Origin: Myxococcota bacterium
GTDB taxonomy: Bacteria; Myxococcota_A; UBA9160; SMWR01
DNA: 40,672 nucleotides
NCBI GenBank assembly: GCA_022447545.1
Contig: JAKVBI010000034.1
Coordinates: 1-40,672, forward strand
Reading direction: 5' to 3'
Both the position numbers and the translations under genes were made by a program. Numbering within the stretch: position 1 is the first letter of the stretch; each line of letters starts with the position of its first letter. A model generated the notes under the pieces. It saw only the letters and a list, made by a program, of their open reading frames with translations. It made no database searches and had not been told where the DNA came from. Below are positions 25,928-35,240 of the stretch, piece by piece.

Positions 25928-27193
25928 CTAGCCAGCCGCAGCCTGAGCCGCTTCGAAGTCCTTCTTGTACTCCACCTTGCTGCGCGTGCGGATGTCCACA
26001 TCCGTCGCAGTAGCCATGAGGGCCCCCACCGTCGCCTGCTCCCTGGGAACGTGGACGAAAGGATCGAAGTTCAGCCACTCCAATGCGTTTCCGTGGGTGA
26101 TCTTGTGGATCTCCTCATCGCTGCACTTCGCCAACTCCAGATGCTCCCACAATTCCTCAGCGGACCCAGGCCAGGTGCAGTCCGAGTGGGGATAGTCAAC
26201 CTCGTAGGCGATGTTGTCGATGCCGATCCGATCACGCAGCAGCAAGCCCGAGGGGTCGCAGATGAAGCAGGCCAGAAAGTGCTCGCGGAACACCTCGGTC
26301 GGCGTCTTGCCCCCGAGGTCGGCCCCCGTCCACTTCTGGTTGTCGTAATGACGCTCCATCCGGTCCAAGAAGCCCGGGATCCAGGAGGTTCCACCCTCCG
26401 ACAAAGCGATCTTGAGATCGGGAAACTTCTGGAAACAGCCACTCCATAGAAAATTCGTAGCCGTGGGCAGCGCGTACCAACAGGGCAACGTGACCATCAC
26501 ATCCATGGGGGTATCGGGCCCTCCCTGCAACCCTCCTGCACCTGAAGCGATATGGATGGCGACCACGACGCCCTCGTCACAGCAGGCCGCGAAGAAGGGA
26601 TCCCAGGCGCCGCTGTGAAAACTGGGAAATCCCCCGGCTGTAGGATCTTCCGAGAAGGTGATGGCCGTACAACCCTTGCGAGCCACCCGGCGAACCTCAT
26701 CGGCAGCCAACTCAGGATCCCAGAGCGGAGAGACGGGCAGCGGAATGAACCGCCCCGGGTGGCTCGCCGCCCAGGTATCGATATGCCAGTCGTTGTAGGC
26801 CCGGAGGCAGGCCGCAGCCAACTGCTTGTCCTCGGCCCCGGCAAAGAACGCGCCGGCCATTCCTGCGAAAGAAGGAAAACACATGGAGGCCAGGACCCCA
26901 TTACCGTCCATGTCTCGCACCCGTTCGTCGACGTCGTAGCAACCGGGACGGATCTCGGCGAGGGTGCTCGGGTCGAACCCCCACTCCTCTTTGGGGAGCG
27001 TGACCACGGCATTGATGAAGGTCGAGGTCGAGACCCCCCCCTCCCAGGTCCAGGACTGGGTTCCAGCTTCTGGATCAGCGACCAGCCGAGGCGCTCGGTC
27101 GGCCCATTTGGCGGGAATGTGGCCGTCGAACAGATCCGGAGGTTCGATGATGTGATCGTCCACACTCACGAGGATCATGTCTTCGAGTTTCAT
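25928..27193 (-). CDS. Amidohydrolase (ACMSD-like, amidohydrolase_2 family)
   Basis: This 421-residue TIM-barrel metal-dependent hydrolase or decarboxylase begins VSVDDHIIEPPDLF, with Asp-Asp-His where the canonical HxH lies. It continues AYNDWHIDTW, FSEDPTAGG, VVAIHIAS (barrel His), ALSEGGTSWIP and a late Asp/His in EVDYPHSDCTWPG. This pattern is widespread in actinobacterial and deltaproteobacterial lipid clusters, where substrates are mostly unknown. Related enzymes decarboxylate aminocarboxymuconate or hydroxybenzoates. The ATG has GAGAGG upstream. It follows the P450 gene by 49 nt, with a hairpin in the gap. A clear paralogue lies at 35241-36356. Confidence 0.88.
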   Translation of the reverse strand: MKLEDMILVSVDDHIIEPPDLFDGHIPAKWADRAPRLVADPEAGTQSWTWEGGVSTSTFINAVVTLPKEEWGFDPSTLAEIRPGCYDVDERVRDMDGNGVLASMCFPSFAGMAGAFFAGAEDKQLAAACLRAYNDWHIDTWAASHPGRFIPLPVSPLWDPELAADEVRRVARKGCTAITFSEDPTAGGFPSFHSGAWDPFFAACCDEGVVVAIHIASGAGGLQGGPDTPMDVMVTLPCWYALPTATNFLWSGCFQKFPDLKIALSEGGTSWIPGFLDRMERHYDNQKWTGADLGGKTPTEVFREHFLACFICDPSGLLLRDRIGIDNIAYEVDYPHSDCTWPGSAEELWEHLELAKCSDEEIHKITHGNALEWLNFDPFVHVPREQATVGALMATATDVDIRTRSKVEYKKDFEAAQAAAG

Positions 27194-27216
27194 CGGGAAT
27201 TCCTCTCTTCTCAGTG

Positions 27217-27241
27217 CCGCGACTCAAACCGCAGGTCGCGG
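27217..27241. repeat. GC-rich inverted repeat between P450 and amidohydrolase genes
   Basis: CCGCGAC (27217-27223) and GTCGCGG (27235-27241) are perfect 7-bp arms around an 11-nt loop. The hairpin begins one base after the P450 stop. No T-run follows on the minus strand, so it is more likely an RNA-processing, stabilising or attenuating structure than an intrinsic terminator. Confidence 0.45.
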
Positions 27242-27242
27242 G

Positions 27243-28433
27243 TCATTGAAGGGTAATGGGGAGTTTCGCATATCCACGCACGGTACTCGTATGAACCCGC
27301 TCGGTATCATGCCATTGCACGTCCCACTCCGGAAAACGGCGGAGAGTCTCCTCCAGAGCCACGCGACCCTCCATTCGAGCCAGGGAAGCCCCCAGACAAA
27401 AGTGAACGCCGAATCCCAGCGACAGGTGCCGATCCACGCTGCGGGTGACGTCGAAGCGATCTGGGTCTACGTACTCGCGCTCGTCTCGACCCGCTGAACC
27501 GGTCAGCAACAACAAGCGTGCGCCCTTGGGAAGGGTGGTGCCGTGGAGATCGATGTCACGGGTCACCTTACGGGCTTGCACTGGGGAAGGTGCCTCGTAG
27601 CGCAGCAACTCTTCGACGGCACCTGGAATCAGTGACGGGTCTTCAACGAGTTTGCGCCTCTCGCCCGGGTTCCGCGCCAGCACCGCGCCCGTCCAACCGA
27701 GCAACCTCGCCACAGTTTCGTTCCCTGCGCCGGACAGCAAGCCAATGAAGGCCAACAGTTCCTCATCAGTCAGGCGGCGCTTGTTACCCCCTTCGAGCTC
27801 GATCTCGGCCTCGATCAGGTCCGTCATCATGTCGTCACGCGGCTCTTTGCGACGCGCTGCCACATATCGAGCGAAGTAGCCCCAAAGAGCGGCCTGGACC
27901 TCGTCGAGCCGCTTACGGGCGTCGATCTCACCCTCTTCACGGTGCAACTGGGCATCGGTCCACTCCCGAACCTGGTCCTGGTCCTCTTCGGGCACACCCA
28001 ACATCGACCCGATCACCATCACGGGCAGTCGGGCTCCAAAATCCGCCACATAGTCGAAGCCTGCACTGCCCACCTGGGCGTCGAGATACCGGCACGCGAT
28101 GGCGCGGATCCGAGGTTCCAGTTCCGAAATCCGCCGGGGAGAAAACGCTCGACTCACGAGTTTCCGAAGTGCCGTGTGCTCGGGTGGATCTTTGAAGATC
28201 ATCATCGGAGACTCGTTGTGGGTCTCGGTCATCATCTCGAGCACCGTGCCAAACCCCGACGCGAAGGTCTCCTCATCGGTTGACGCATGGAGCACGTCCT
28301 GGAACCGGGAGAGGGCGTAGAAGTCAAACTTCTCATTGTGGTAGAGCGGTGCCTCATCGCGCATGCGCCGCCACACCGGATGGGGGTCGGCGTCGATCTC
28401 GTAATCGTAGGGGTCGTAGTAGAGGTCGCTCAT
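27243..28433 (-). CDS. Cytochrome P450 (third of three)
   Basis: This 396-residue P450 has I-helix GAGNETV, ExxR in EELLRY and haem loop LGFGVHFCLGASLAR with Cys346. It starts LYYDPYDYEIDADPHPVWRRM, typical of the CYP groups found beside amidohydrolases and SDRs in lipid-degrading bacteria. The I-helix has Asn between Gly and Glu-Thr. Its ATG overlaps the upstream SDR stop as ATGA, so translation of the two is coupled. SDR, P450 and amidohydrolase form one transcription unit by spacing. Oxygenation followed by alcohol oxidation is the likely joint task (inference). Confidence 0.92.
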   Translation of the reverse strand: MSDLYYDPYDYEIDADPHPVWRRMRDEAPLYHNEKFDFYALSRFQDVLHASTDEETFASGFGTVLEMMTETHNESPMMIFKDPPEHTALRKLVSRAFSPRRISELEPRIRAIACRYLDAQVGSAGFDYVADFGARLPVMVIGSMLGVPEEDQDQVREWTDAQLHREEGEIDARKRLDEVQAALWGYFARYVAARRKEPRDDMMTDLIEAEIELEGGNKRRLTDEELLAFIGLLSGAGNETVARLLGWTGAVLARNPGERRKLVEDPSLIPGAVEELLRYEAPSPVQARKVTRDIDLHGTTLPKGARLLLLTGSAGRDEREYVDPDRFDVTRSVDRHLSLGFGVHFCLGASLARMEGRVALEETLRRFPEWDVQWHDTERVHTSTVRGYAKLPITLQ

Positions 28434-29233
28434 GCCGCGGTCTCCGGCACCGGTCCACCGATGGGAACCTCGGGCTGGACCTCGATGGTGTCAACCAGCA
28501 CACCGCGCGGCTGCTCGACCGCCTGCATGACGGCCTGGGCGATCTTTTCGGCCGGCAACATCACGCCTCCGGTTCGCGCGTCTCGCAGGGCCACACGCTT
28601 CCAGTCCGCTTGGGCCGCGCCAATCACCTCTGGGGGTACGTCGGCCCAATTGAGACCAAACTCACTCACCGACGGCCCGATTCGGATCTTGGTACAGCGA
28701 ATCCCCGTGCCCTCCAGTTCGAGACCCAGCCCATCCGAGAGATTCTCGAGAGCGGCCTTGGTGGAACCGTAGGTGACCTGGTAGGGCCGCGGATTGCGAA
28801 CCGCGTCGGAACTCATGAATACGATATCGCCGGGGAGGGCCTGCTCGCGCATGGGAATGAGCGCGCGACGCGTCACCAGAAGTGGCCCCAACAAGTTGGT
28901 CTCCACCTCGGCGCGCAACCAACCCGGGTCCTGGGTCGAAAGCAACCCCGGCCGGGAACAACCGGCATTGTTGACCACGATGTCGGCGGTCCCGAGGGCC
29001 TGCTCGCTGGCAGCAAAGAACCGATCGATGGAATCCGAGTCGGTGACGTCCAGCGCGTGGGCGAAGGGTTCCCCTCCCAGGGCGGCGACTTCCCGAGCCA
29101 CGTCCTCCAAGCGCTCCACCCTGCGTGCGCCCAGGGCTATCCGCCAGCCCCGCCGCGCCATCTCCAGAGCCACCGCGACCCCCAAACCGGCCGAACTCCC
29201 TGTGATGACGGCAGTGCGAAGATCCGATGCCAT
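28430..29233 (-). CDS. Short-chain dehydrogenase/reductase, coupled to P450
   Basis: This 267-residue SDR has TGSSAGLG near the N-terminus, NNAG, the catalytic Ser in FMSSDAV and Tyr-x3-Lys in TYGSTKAA. The C-terminus lacks the usual VTGQ-DGG ending and reads VDTIEVQPEVPIGG, as in SDRs of the DltE/YdfG-like branch. ATG 29233 is chosen for GAGGAGCAAC upstream; a start five codons earlier is possible. The stop overlaps the P450 start (ATGA). Confidence 0.9.
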   Translation of the reverse strand: MASDLRTAVITGSSAGLGVAVALEMARRGWRIALGARRVERLEDVAREVAALGGEPFAHALDVTDSDSIDRFFAASEQALGTADIVVNNAGCSRPGLLSTQDPGWLRAEVETNLLGPLLVTRRALIPMREQALPGDIVFMSSDAVRNPRPYQVTYGSTKAALENLSDGLGLELEGTGIRCTKIRIGPSVSEFGLNWADVPPEVIGAAQADWKRVALRDARTGGVMLPAEKIAQAVMQAVEQPRGVLVDTIEVQPEVPIGGPVPETAA

Positions 29234-29454
29234 GTTGCTCCTCGTCACGAGTCGTTGGTCTTACCCATCCAAGTCAGCCCCCAGCATAAGAGATCGAGGC
29301 GAGGTGCGGTGCAAAACCCGGCGTGGCCGACCCCCTCGACAGTCGATTACCCTGCCATGGCCGTGACCCGTCTCCCCGGCACCGGAGCCCCCATGATCCC
29401 ATCGAATCCTGCCAACCGTCTCGGGGCCAGCGAACCGACCCTGCGGTCTTCGAC

Positions 29455-30558
29455 TTGACGGGGCGCAGCGGTCCGTGGAGGTTTCCGACGGCCACCCTGC
29501 TGATGGGCTTTGCCTTGTCCTGCAGCGGTCCCGGATCCGGGGCTGACGACGACTTCGACCTACAGGGGCACCGGGGTGCCCGCGGTCTACGCCCAGAGAA
29601 CACCCTACCCGCCTTCGCCGAAGCCCTGTGCGTCGGCGTTACCACCCTGGAACTCGACCTCGCGATCACCCGCGATGGGGTCGTCGTCGTCAATCACGGA
29701 CGCCGCCTCCGGGCGGAACTGACCCGGGCCGGCAACGGAGGCTGGCTCCCCTACCGGGGCCCCCTGGTGAAACGAATCGATTTCACGGCACTGCGCCGTT
29801 ACGACGTCGGGCGGCCCAGACCGGGCTCACCCTACACAACCCACTACCCCGAGATCGTAGCCGTAGATGGCACCCAAGTGCCGCGCCTCGAGGAGGTGAT
29901 CCAACTCGTCCGCGAAAGCGGTGGTGACGTCCGTCTGAACGTCGAGGTGAAGGTCAGCCCCGAGCACCCACGCGAATCTCTCCCCCCCGATCTCTTCACA
30001 GACAAGGTCATCGACGTCTTGCGCAGCGGCGGTGTACTGGATCGAACCAGCCTCCAGTCCTTCGACTGGCGAGCCCTCGAACGAGCCCGCGAAACGACAC
30101 CCGAATTGACACGGGTACACCTCACCGAACAAACCGATCGCGACACCGTCCAGGTCGGCCAACCGGGCGCATCGCCCTGGTTGGCAGGACTCGACGTAGA
30201 TGCCTATGGAGGGTCCGTACCCGCCCTCGTGGATGCCGCTGGAGGACACGTCTGGTCTCCCCACTTCTTGGACCTGGACGCCGCGCAACTCGAACGAGCC
30301 CACACCCTGGGCTTGAAGGTGGTGGTCTGGACCGTAAACGAACCCGGGGACATCGAGCGAATGCTCGCGCTCGGAGTGGACGGCATCATCAGCGACTACC
30401 CCGACCGGGTGCGCGATGCCCTGCGTGCCGCCGGCCGACCCCTTCCCCCCGTGGCCCTCCGGCGCCCGGGGTCCGCCGCGGGAACTCCCAGCCATTGCGA
30501 TGCAGTCTCAGCACCCGGCGGGCAGCTTGACCGCAACGGGCCCAAACGATCAGACTGA
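29455..30558 (+). CDS. Glycerophosphodiester phosphodiesterase, probably exported
   Basis: This GDPD TIM-barrel has GHRGARGLRPENT (His39, Arg40, Glu48) and LELDLAITRDG (Glu66, Asp68). A second His81 follows in NHGRR, where the family normally has His-Asp, so the Asp is Gly here. VEVK and GIISDYPDR close the barrel. It should release glycerol-3-phosphate from glycerophosphodiesters. With TTG 29455 as start (367 residues) the N-terminus looks like a signal peptide: GRSGPWR, a hydrophobic stretch TATLLMGFAL, then SCSG as an imperfect lipobox. No ribosome binding site precedes it; ATG 29503 or the far upstream GTG 29323 are alternatives. The true start is uncertain. It heads a three-gene plus-strand run. 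Confidence 0.8.
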   Translation: MTGRSGPWRFPTATLLMGFALSCSGPGSGADDDFDLQGHRGARGLRPENTLPAFAEALCVGVTTLELDLAITRDGVVVVNHGRRLRAELTRAGNGGWLPYRGPLVKRIDFTALRRYDVGRPRPGSPYTTHYPEIVAVDGTQVPRLEEVIQLVRESGGDVRLNVEVKVSPEHPRESLPPDLFTDKVIDVLRSGGVLDRTSLQSFDWRALERARETTPELTRVHLTEQTDRDTVQVGQPGASPWLAGLDVDAYGGSVPALVDAAGGHVWSPHFLDLDAAQLERAHTLGLKVVVWTVNEPGDIERMLALGVDGIISDYPDRVRDALRAAGRPLPPVALRRPGSAAGTPSHCDAVSAPGGQLDRNGPKRSD

Positions 30559-30604
30559 GACCACCCAACTCGCGCAACGAGCTGCGCGTCCGGAGGAGAT
30601 TCCC

Positions 30605-31705
30605 ATGCAACGTGAAGAAGCCATCGAGCGAATCATGGACGGCCGCGCCTGGCACGCCTTCTGCGACAGCCTCAAAGAGGCGGGGGACATCGTCTTCCGC
30701 AACTCAGCACCCGCTACACCCTTCGATCGAGCCGAGGGATACCGCTACCTCACGCGCCTTTTACGAGCGGGGCTGGACAACATCGTCGAATTCGGAGACC
30801 CGCGTTTCCCGGGCTTCTTCCAACTCTCCAATGAAACGATCAAGATTGGCAACGACAACCCGGACAACCACTACCTGAACAGCAACATCAGTGGCCATTA
30901 CGAGTATCGAATCACGGGCAACCGTGGAACCGTCCACTACCTGAGCATCGGCACCAAGGCTGGCGGCTACGAGAGCGACGGCGTGATGCTACCCACGGGC
31001 CAGATTGACGCGACCGACATGGAGATCGCCGACGACGGAACCTTCGAGATCATTGTCAGCTGCGAGGAGAAGCCCGGAAACTGGCTCCCCATGACGCCTG
31101 AAACGACGAACCTGATCGTGCGAGAGACCTTTCACGACCGAAACGCGGAGACACCCGCGACGCTGCAGATCGAACGAATCAACTCCGACGGCACCAACCA
31201 ACTCGACCCCGCGGCCCTCGAAGACCAACTGCTCCGCGCGGTGAATTTTGCAAAACAGACCTCCAACATCTTTGCCGATTGGATGGACCTGTACTCGAAA
31301 CACATCAACGAACTCCCATCCGACGACCAGATTCGCTGCCAAAAAGCCGGCGGCGACGCCAAGATCCACTATCTGCAGAGCTACTGGAAGCTCGACGAAG
31401 ACGAGGCCCTGGTAGTCCGGCCGGAACGAATTCCCGAATGCTCATCCTGGAACCTGCAAATCAGCAATTACTGGATGGAGTCCCTCGACTACCGATTTCA
31501 CAAGATCTCGATCAACAAGCACACCGCCGTGGTCGCAGACGATGGCTCTGTGACCATCGTGGTGGCCCACACCAACCCGGGTCCCGCGTACCCAAACTGG
31601 CTCGAAACCACGGGACACGATCTGGGCGGCATGCTGTTTCGTTGGATCGATGCCGAGGAACATCCCCCGGTACACACCGAGGTGGTCAAGCTCGCCGATC
31701 TGTGA
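30605..31705 (+). CDS. DUF1214 domain-containing protein
   Basis: This 366-residue protein has AEGYRYLTRLLRAGLDN in its N-terminal third. IGNDNPDNHYLNSNISG, then GTVHYLSIGTKAGG and then FEIIVSCEEKPGNWLPM follow, a set shared by the DUF1214 family common in mycobacteria and marine proteobacteria. The biochemical role is unknown. There is no signal peptide or membrane helix. GGAGGAGATT precedes the ATG. It lies 46 nt after the phosphodiesterase and 84 nt before a membrane protein gene. Confidence 0.82.
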   Translation: MQREEAIERIMDGRAWHAFCDSLKEAGDIVFRNSAPATPFDRAEGYRYLTRLLRAGLDNIVEFGDPRFPGFFQLSNETIKIGNDNPDNHYLNSNISGHYEYRITGNRGTVHYLSIGTKAGGYESDGVMLPTGQIDATDMEIADDGTFEIIVSCEEKPGNWLPMTPETTNLIVRETFHDRNAETPATLQIERINSDGTNQLDPAALEDQLLRAVNFAKQTSNIFADWMDLYSKHINELPSDDQIRCQKAGGDAKIHYLQSYWKLDEDEALVVRPERIPECSSWNLQISNYWMESLDYRFHKISINKHTAVVADDGSVTIVVAHTNPGPAYPNWLETTGHDLGGMLFRWIDAEEHPPVHTEVVKLADL

Positions 31706-31789
31706 ATCATCACGTCATCATGAAGCCGTGCAAACGACAAGGCGCGTTCAGCCACTGCGCAACAACGGCCCGACACTGATGGGCTTGGC

Positions 31790-33184
31790 ATGAAGCTCGG
31801 CCTCCGTCGTCTGACGTTGCTGGCGTGCTTGTTCGGCGTGTTGTCTGGCATCAACTTCGCCCGAAACCCGTCGCTGTTCCTGGAGCCCGCTCTCGCCGTC
31901 GACGACGCCAGGCATTTTCGAGATCACTACAACAAACGCGATTCCGTGGTCTCGTTGACCCATGTGAGCCTGGGTTACCTGATTGTCGTTCCCCAGCTGG
32001 TGGCCCACACCCTGGTGCGCCAGCTGGACGTTCGCTGGGTGCCCCGCGCTTTCAGCGTTTCGAGTCTTGCGCTCTTGACCCTGGCCTTCATGCTCTTCGC
32101 GCTACCGGGCTTCGAAAGTCTGTTCCCCCGCCCAGAAATCCGTTTCGGGGTCCCGGTTCTGCTGGCCCTACTCCCTGCCGGCGCCTTTGCGTTGATCAGC
32201 ACCGTAGGCTTCCAGAACTGGACCTGCCTCTTGATAGCCGTGACGCTCACCCTGCTACCACGGCCCCACTCGATCTGGGGAGCTGCCCTCGTATTCACCG
32301 GCATGGCACTGTTCGCGTGGTCCAACCCGGCCAGTCTGAGCCTCGGCCCCCCACTCCTCTGGATGGCCTGGCGCGCCCGTAGCCGGGACAAGCCCAGTGA
32401 CGCCCGCTACTACGCCACCCTGGGCGTCATCGTGATCGCCTACCTTCCCCTCGGCATCGCGCCCGACGCCTGGTCGAACCTCACCCACGCCAGCGGTGCC
32501 GAAACCACGGGCGCCATCGCCTGGCGCACAGGGGCGGGATTCCTGGAAGCCATCGCCTACAGCCTCGACCGCGTCGTGGTCGAGAGCCTGATCGGCTATC
32601 CGGCGCGAGTCGCGCTCGCGCAGGTACCCGGGGCGACAATTGCCCTCGGCCTTCTCTGCGTCACGATCGTGGCGCGCGAGGGATGGCGTGGCCACGCCGA
32701 CCGACCCGCCCGCAGTCGCGCCCTGGCCCTACTCGCCTATGCAATCGTCGCCATCAGCTTCGCCAATTTGATGGCTCGACCCGAGTGGCCCGAGCTTTTG
32801 CGCTCGGAGCGAGCCTTCCGCTATTGCACGGTGCAGAAGCTCTTGTGGCTGGTCCTGGTCGTTTGCGCCTTCGAGCCGCGCCTCACACGCCTACTCACTT
32901 CTGGCCAGCACCGAAGATTCCGCGTCATCGCCTCGGGTGTCGTCATCTACCTCCTCTGGCTCGGACACCAGAACGCCCAGCTCTACCGCACGGAACTCGT
33001 TTCCCCAAACCTCGAAGCCCAGATCGGACGCTCCTCCGAGGATCTCCACGTCGAAGCCCAACGCCTGGGTGCGTTCCTCGAGCAAGTTAGAAATACCGAA
33101 AAAACCCTGCGACCCGGTGAGGAACGGGTGATGACACTCCCCCGCCAGCGCTACCCCATCGCGATCGTGGTACGTCCGCGCTGA
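31790..33184 (+). CDS. Polytopic membrane protein, possibly GT-C like
   Basis: This 464-residue protein has about ten to eleven hydrophobic helices spread from residue 8 to near 400 and a soluble C-terminal tail (about 395-464). After the first helix comes a loop with EPALAVDDARHFRDHYNK. An acidic pair in the first external loop is a GT-C glycosyltransferase trait, but I see no other signature. No clear ribosome binding site precedes the ATG. The gene converges with the MATE gene, 17 bases apart. No function is assigned with confidence. Confidence 0.6.
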   Translation: MKLGLRRLTLLACLFGVLSGINFARNPSLFLEPALAVDDARHFRDHYNKRDSVVSLTHVSLGYLIVVPQLVAHTLVRQLDVRWVPRAFSVSSLALLTLAFMLFALPGFESLFPRPEIRFGVPVLLALLPAGAFALISTVGFQNWTCLLIAVTLTLLPRPHSIWGAALVFTGMALFAWSNPASLSLGPPLLWMAWRARSRDKPSDARYYATLGVIVIAYLPLGIAPDAWSNLTHASGAETTGAIAWRTGAGFLEAIAYSLDRVVVESLIGYPARVALAQVPGATIALGLLCVTIVAREGWRGHADRPARSRALALLAYAIVAISFANLMARPEWPELLRSERAFRYCTVQKLLWLVLVVCAFEPRLTRLLTSGQHRRFRVIASGVVIYLLWLGHQNAQLYRTELVSPNLEAQIGRSSEDLHVEAQRLGAFLEQVRNTEKTLRPGEERVMTLPRQRYPIAIVVRPR

Positions 33185-33201
33185 AGGCGAGCGGAGCGCG
33201 T

Positions 33202-34563
33202 TCAATCCGCCAAGAATTGACGAGCAGGCCCCCGCAGAGCGATCCAACTCACCATCGATACCGCGACCACCGCCAGCCCGATACACAGAGAGGTCCATAC
33301 CCCCGTCAGCCCCCAGCCTTGAGAGAGGGCGAGCCACCCGCCTAGAGGGAGAGCGAACACCCAGTAACCGAGAAAATTAAAAACCGCAGCCGGGCGTGTC
33401 TTCCCCATCCCACGCAGCACGCCACTCGCCACGGCCTGGGTGCCATCAAAGACCTGAAAAGCTGCTGCAAAGGGCAGTACTCCCGCCGCCGCCGCGATCA
33501 CCGCCAGGTCACTGGTAAAGATGAGCGGGAGCTGAAAGCGAAGAGTCAACATGACCACCCCACAGAGCCCCATGACGCTGGCTCCCAGCCCGATGGCGAT
33601 CCAGGCAGTTCGCTGAGCGTCTTGCGGGCGCCCTGCCCCCAGCAGATTGCCTACCCGAGTCACCGTCGCCTGAGAGATGCCCAGCGGAATCATGAAGGTG
33701 AAGGCGGCCATCTGCATGGCCACGGTGTGAGCCGCCAGAGCCAGAGGAGAGATTCGCCCGGAGATTAGGCTCGCGGCTCCAAAGGCCCAGATCTCGAGCC
33801 CGATATAAACGGCGATAGGCGTGCCCACCGACAGGATGCGACGCAGCCCCCGCCACTCCAAGACTTCCCGACTCCACGGAACCCAGGCTCCAGCGTGAAG
33901 CCGAAAGGCCAGAATCCATCCGATCAGAACCAGCAACATCGTCACGCGGACGATGGAGGTCGCGATTCCCGCTCCCGTCAGGCCCAGTGCGGGAAAGCCC
34001 GCGTTTCCGAAGATCAGGCACCAGTTGAGCAACGCATTGACGACATTGGCGATCAGCACGACCCACATGGCGGGTCGCATGAACTCCCTCCCTTGAAGGT
34101 ACTGACGCAGAGCCGCAAAAAGCATGAAGCAGGGAATACTGGGGATCTGCACCGCTACGTAATCAGCCGCATCGCCGATCAGAGCCGGCGTCTGTCCCAC
34201 CGCGTGAAGAAATTCGGCGACAAAAATCCACAGCACTGCGAGTGGCAGACTGACCCCCAACCCCACCACGACCCCTCGCTGTAGAGCAATCGCCGCAGCT
34301 CGGCCGTCGCCCCGCCCATGGGCCTGCGTGACGAATGGATCGATCCCAAGCACGAAACCCGACGCCGCGATCAGCGTCCCGAACACACACAGATTGCCCA
34401 GCGCCGCTGATGCCAGCGCCTCTAGACCAAAATGTCCCAGCATGGCGGTGTCCACGAAGCCCATGGTCATGGTGCCCAACTGGGCGGCCACCGCAGGAGC
34501 GGCCAGACGAACCAGGACTCCCACCTCGCTGGCACGGGCAGCCCCCGAGTTCCCGCCGCCCAC
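33202..34563 (-). CDS. MATE family efflux transporter
   Basis: This 453-residue, 12-helix transporter has the two-fold MATE repeat. First half: LAAPAVAAQLGTMTMGFVDTAMLGHFG and FVLGIDPFVTQAHGRGD. Second half: SVGTPIAVYIGLEIWAFGAASLISG and GISQATVTRVGNLLGAG. It resembles NorM-type exporters that move drugs or metabolites out against sodium or protons. The start is probably GTG 34563, two bases after the preceding stop; it has only a close GAGG, so translation likely depends on read-on from the upstream gene. It is the last gene of a six-gene minus-strand run, perhaps exporting a toxic intermediate. Confidence 0.92.
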   Translation of the reverse strand: MGGGNSGAARASEVGVLVRLAAPAVAAQLGTMTMGFVDTAMLGHFGLEALASAALGNLCVFGTLIAASGFVLGIDPFVTQAHGRGDGRAAAIALQRGVVVGLGVSLPLAVLWIFVAEFLHAVGQTPALIGDAADYVAVQIPSIPCFMLFAALRQYLQGREFMRPAMWVVLIANVVNALLNWCLIFGNAGFPALGLTGAGIATSIVRVTMLLVLIGWILAFRLHAGAWVPWSREVLEWRGLRRILSVGTPIAVYIGLEIWAFGAASLISGRISPLALAAHTVAMQMAAFTFMIPLGISQATVTRVGNLLGAGRPQDAQRTAWIAIGLGASVMGLCGVVMLTLRFQLPLIFTSDLAVIAAAAGVLPFAAAFQVFDGTQAVASGVLRGMGKTRPAAVFNFLGYWVFALPLGGWLALSQGWGLTGVWTSLCIGLAVVAVSMVSWIALRGPARQFLAD

Positions 34564-34565
34564 CC

Positions 34566-35237
34566 TCAGCCCAGCCAGTCAGCCGTGGTGCGAAAACTGC
34601 TGGCAAACACCGCGTCGGTCCCCACGTCCACCCCTGCGAAGACGTCCAGAGGATCTCCCGAAGAGAAATACAACTCGGCACTCCCCGCCCGGCTCGGACC
34701 GTACTCGGGTCCATTCGAGTTCGCGAAACGCAGCCCCCCGTTCACGCCGGGGCGCGCCACCACACTGGCGAAGCGTGCATCGTCGTCCGGAGCCGGAACG
34801 GACGAACGCCCCAAGCGCAGAAAGACCCCACGGTGCCGTCGGTGCGGCAGTGCCGCCGTGGAGTGAACTGCGTCCGAGGCAACCTCGCCCCCCGAACACT
34901 CGAAGACACTTCCCAGATGCAGCACACGCTCCTGAAACATCCGGCCCTGGGGCGCCAACTCTCGGGCCAGCCCATTCCAAGTGGCCAAAGATTCAGCGAT
35001 GGGTTCACTGAAGAAATAGGTAATCAGGAACTGCGCCTGAGCCAATCGCTCGTCGGCCGAAAATCGAACCGCACAGTGATCTGCTTGTGCGATCCAGCGA
35101 TTGGCATAGACGACCCCAGGCAGCGCCCAGTTCTCGGGCTGGTGATCGTCAGCGTGCCAGTCCTGATAGGCCTGGGTGCGCTCGGCATCGGGTGTCTCGA
35201 TCAGGCCGAAGAATGCCGCTCGCGCCGGACCCGCCAC
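34566..35237 (-). CDS. EthD-like / dimeric alpha-beta barrel protein
   Basis: The N-terminal half of this 223-residue protein has AAFFGLIETP, then DWHADDHQPENWALPGV, then QFLITYFFSEP. This is the strand-helix-strand-strand order and His-containing helix of EthD-type ferredoxin-fold proteins. The second half repeats the theme weakly (GVFLRLGRSS to SAELYFSSGDP), so two barrels in one chain are likely. EthD accompanies an ether-cleaving P450 in Rhodococcus; other members have unknown roles. GTG 35237 starts three bases after the amidohydrolase stop, indicating coupling. The family call is moderate. Confidence 0.55.
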   Translation of the reverse strand: MAGPARAAFFGLIETPDAERTQAYQDWHADDHQPENWALPGVVYANRWIAQADHCAVRFSADERLAQAQFLITYFFSEPIAESLATWNGLARELAPQGRMFQERVLHLGSVFECSGGEVASDAVHSTAALPHRRHRGVFLRLGRSSVPAPDDDARFASVVARPGVNGGLRFANSNGPEYGPSRAGSAELYFSSGDPLDVFAGVDVGTDAVFASSFRTTADWLG

Positions 35238-35240
35238 CGC

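Noticed and set aside
29357-29458. Short ATG frame upstream of the phosphodiesterase as a leader peptide or frameshifted start
   Set aside because: Its sequence has no signal-peptide features and no ribosome binding site; only the overlap of its TGA with the proposed TTG is suggestive.
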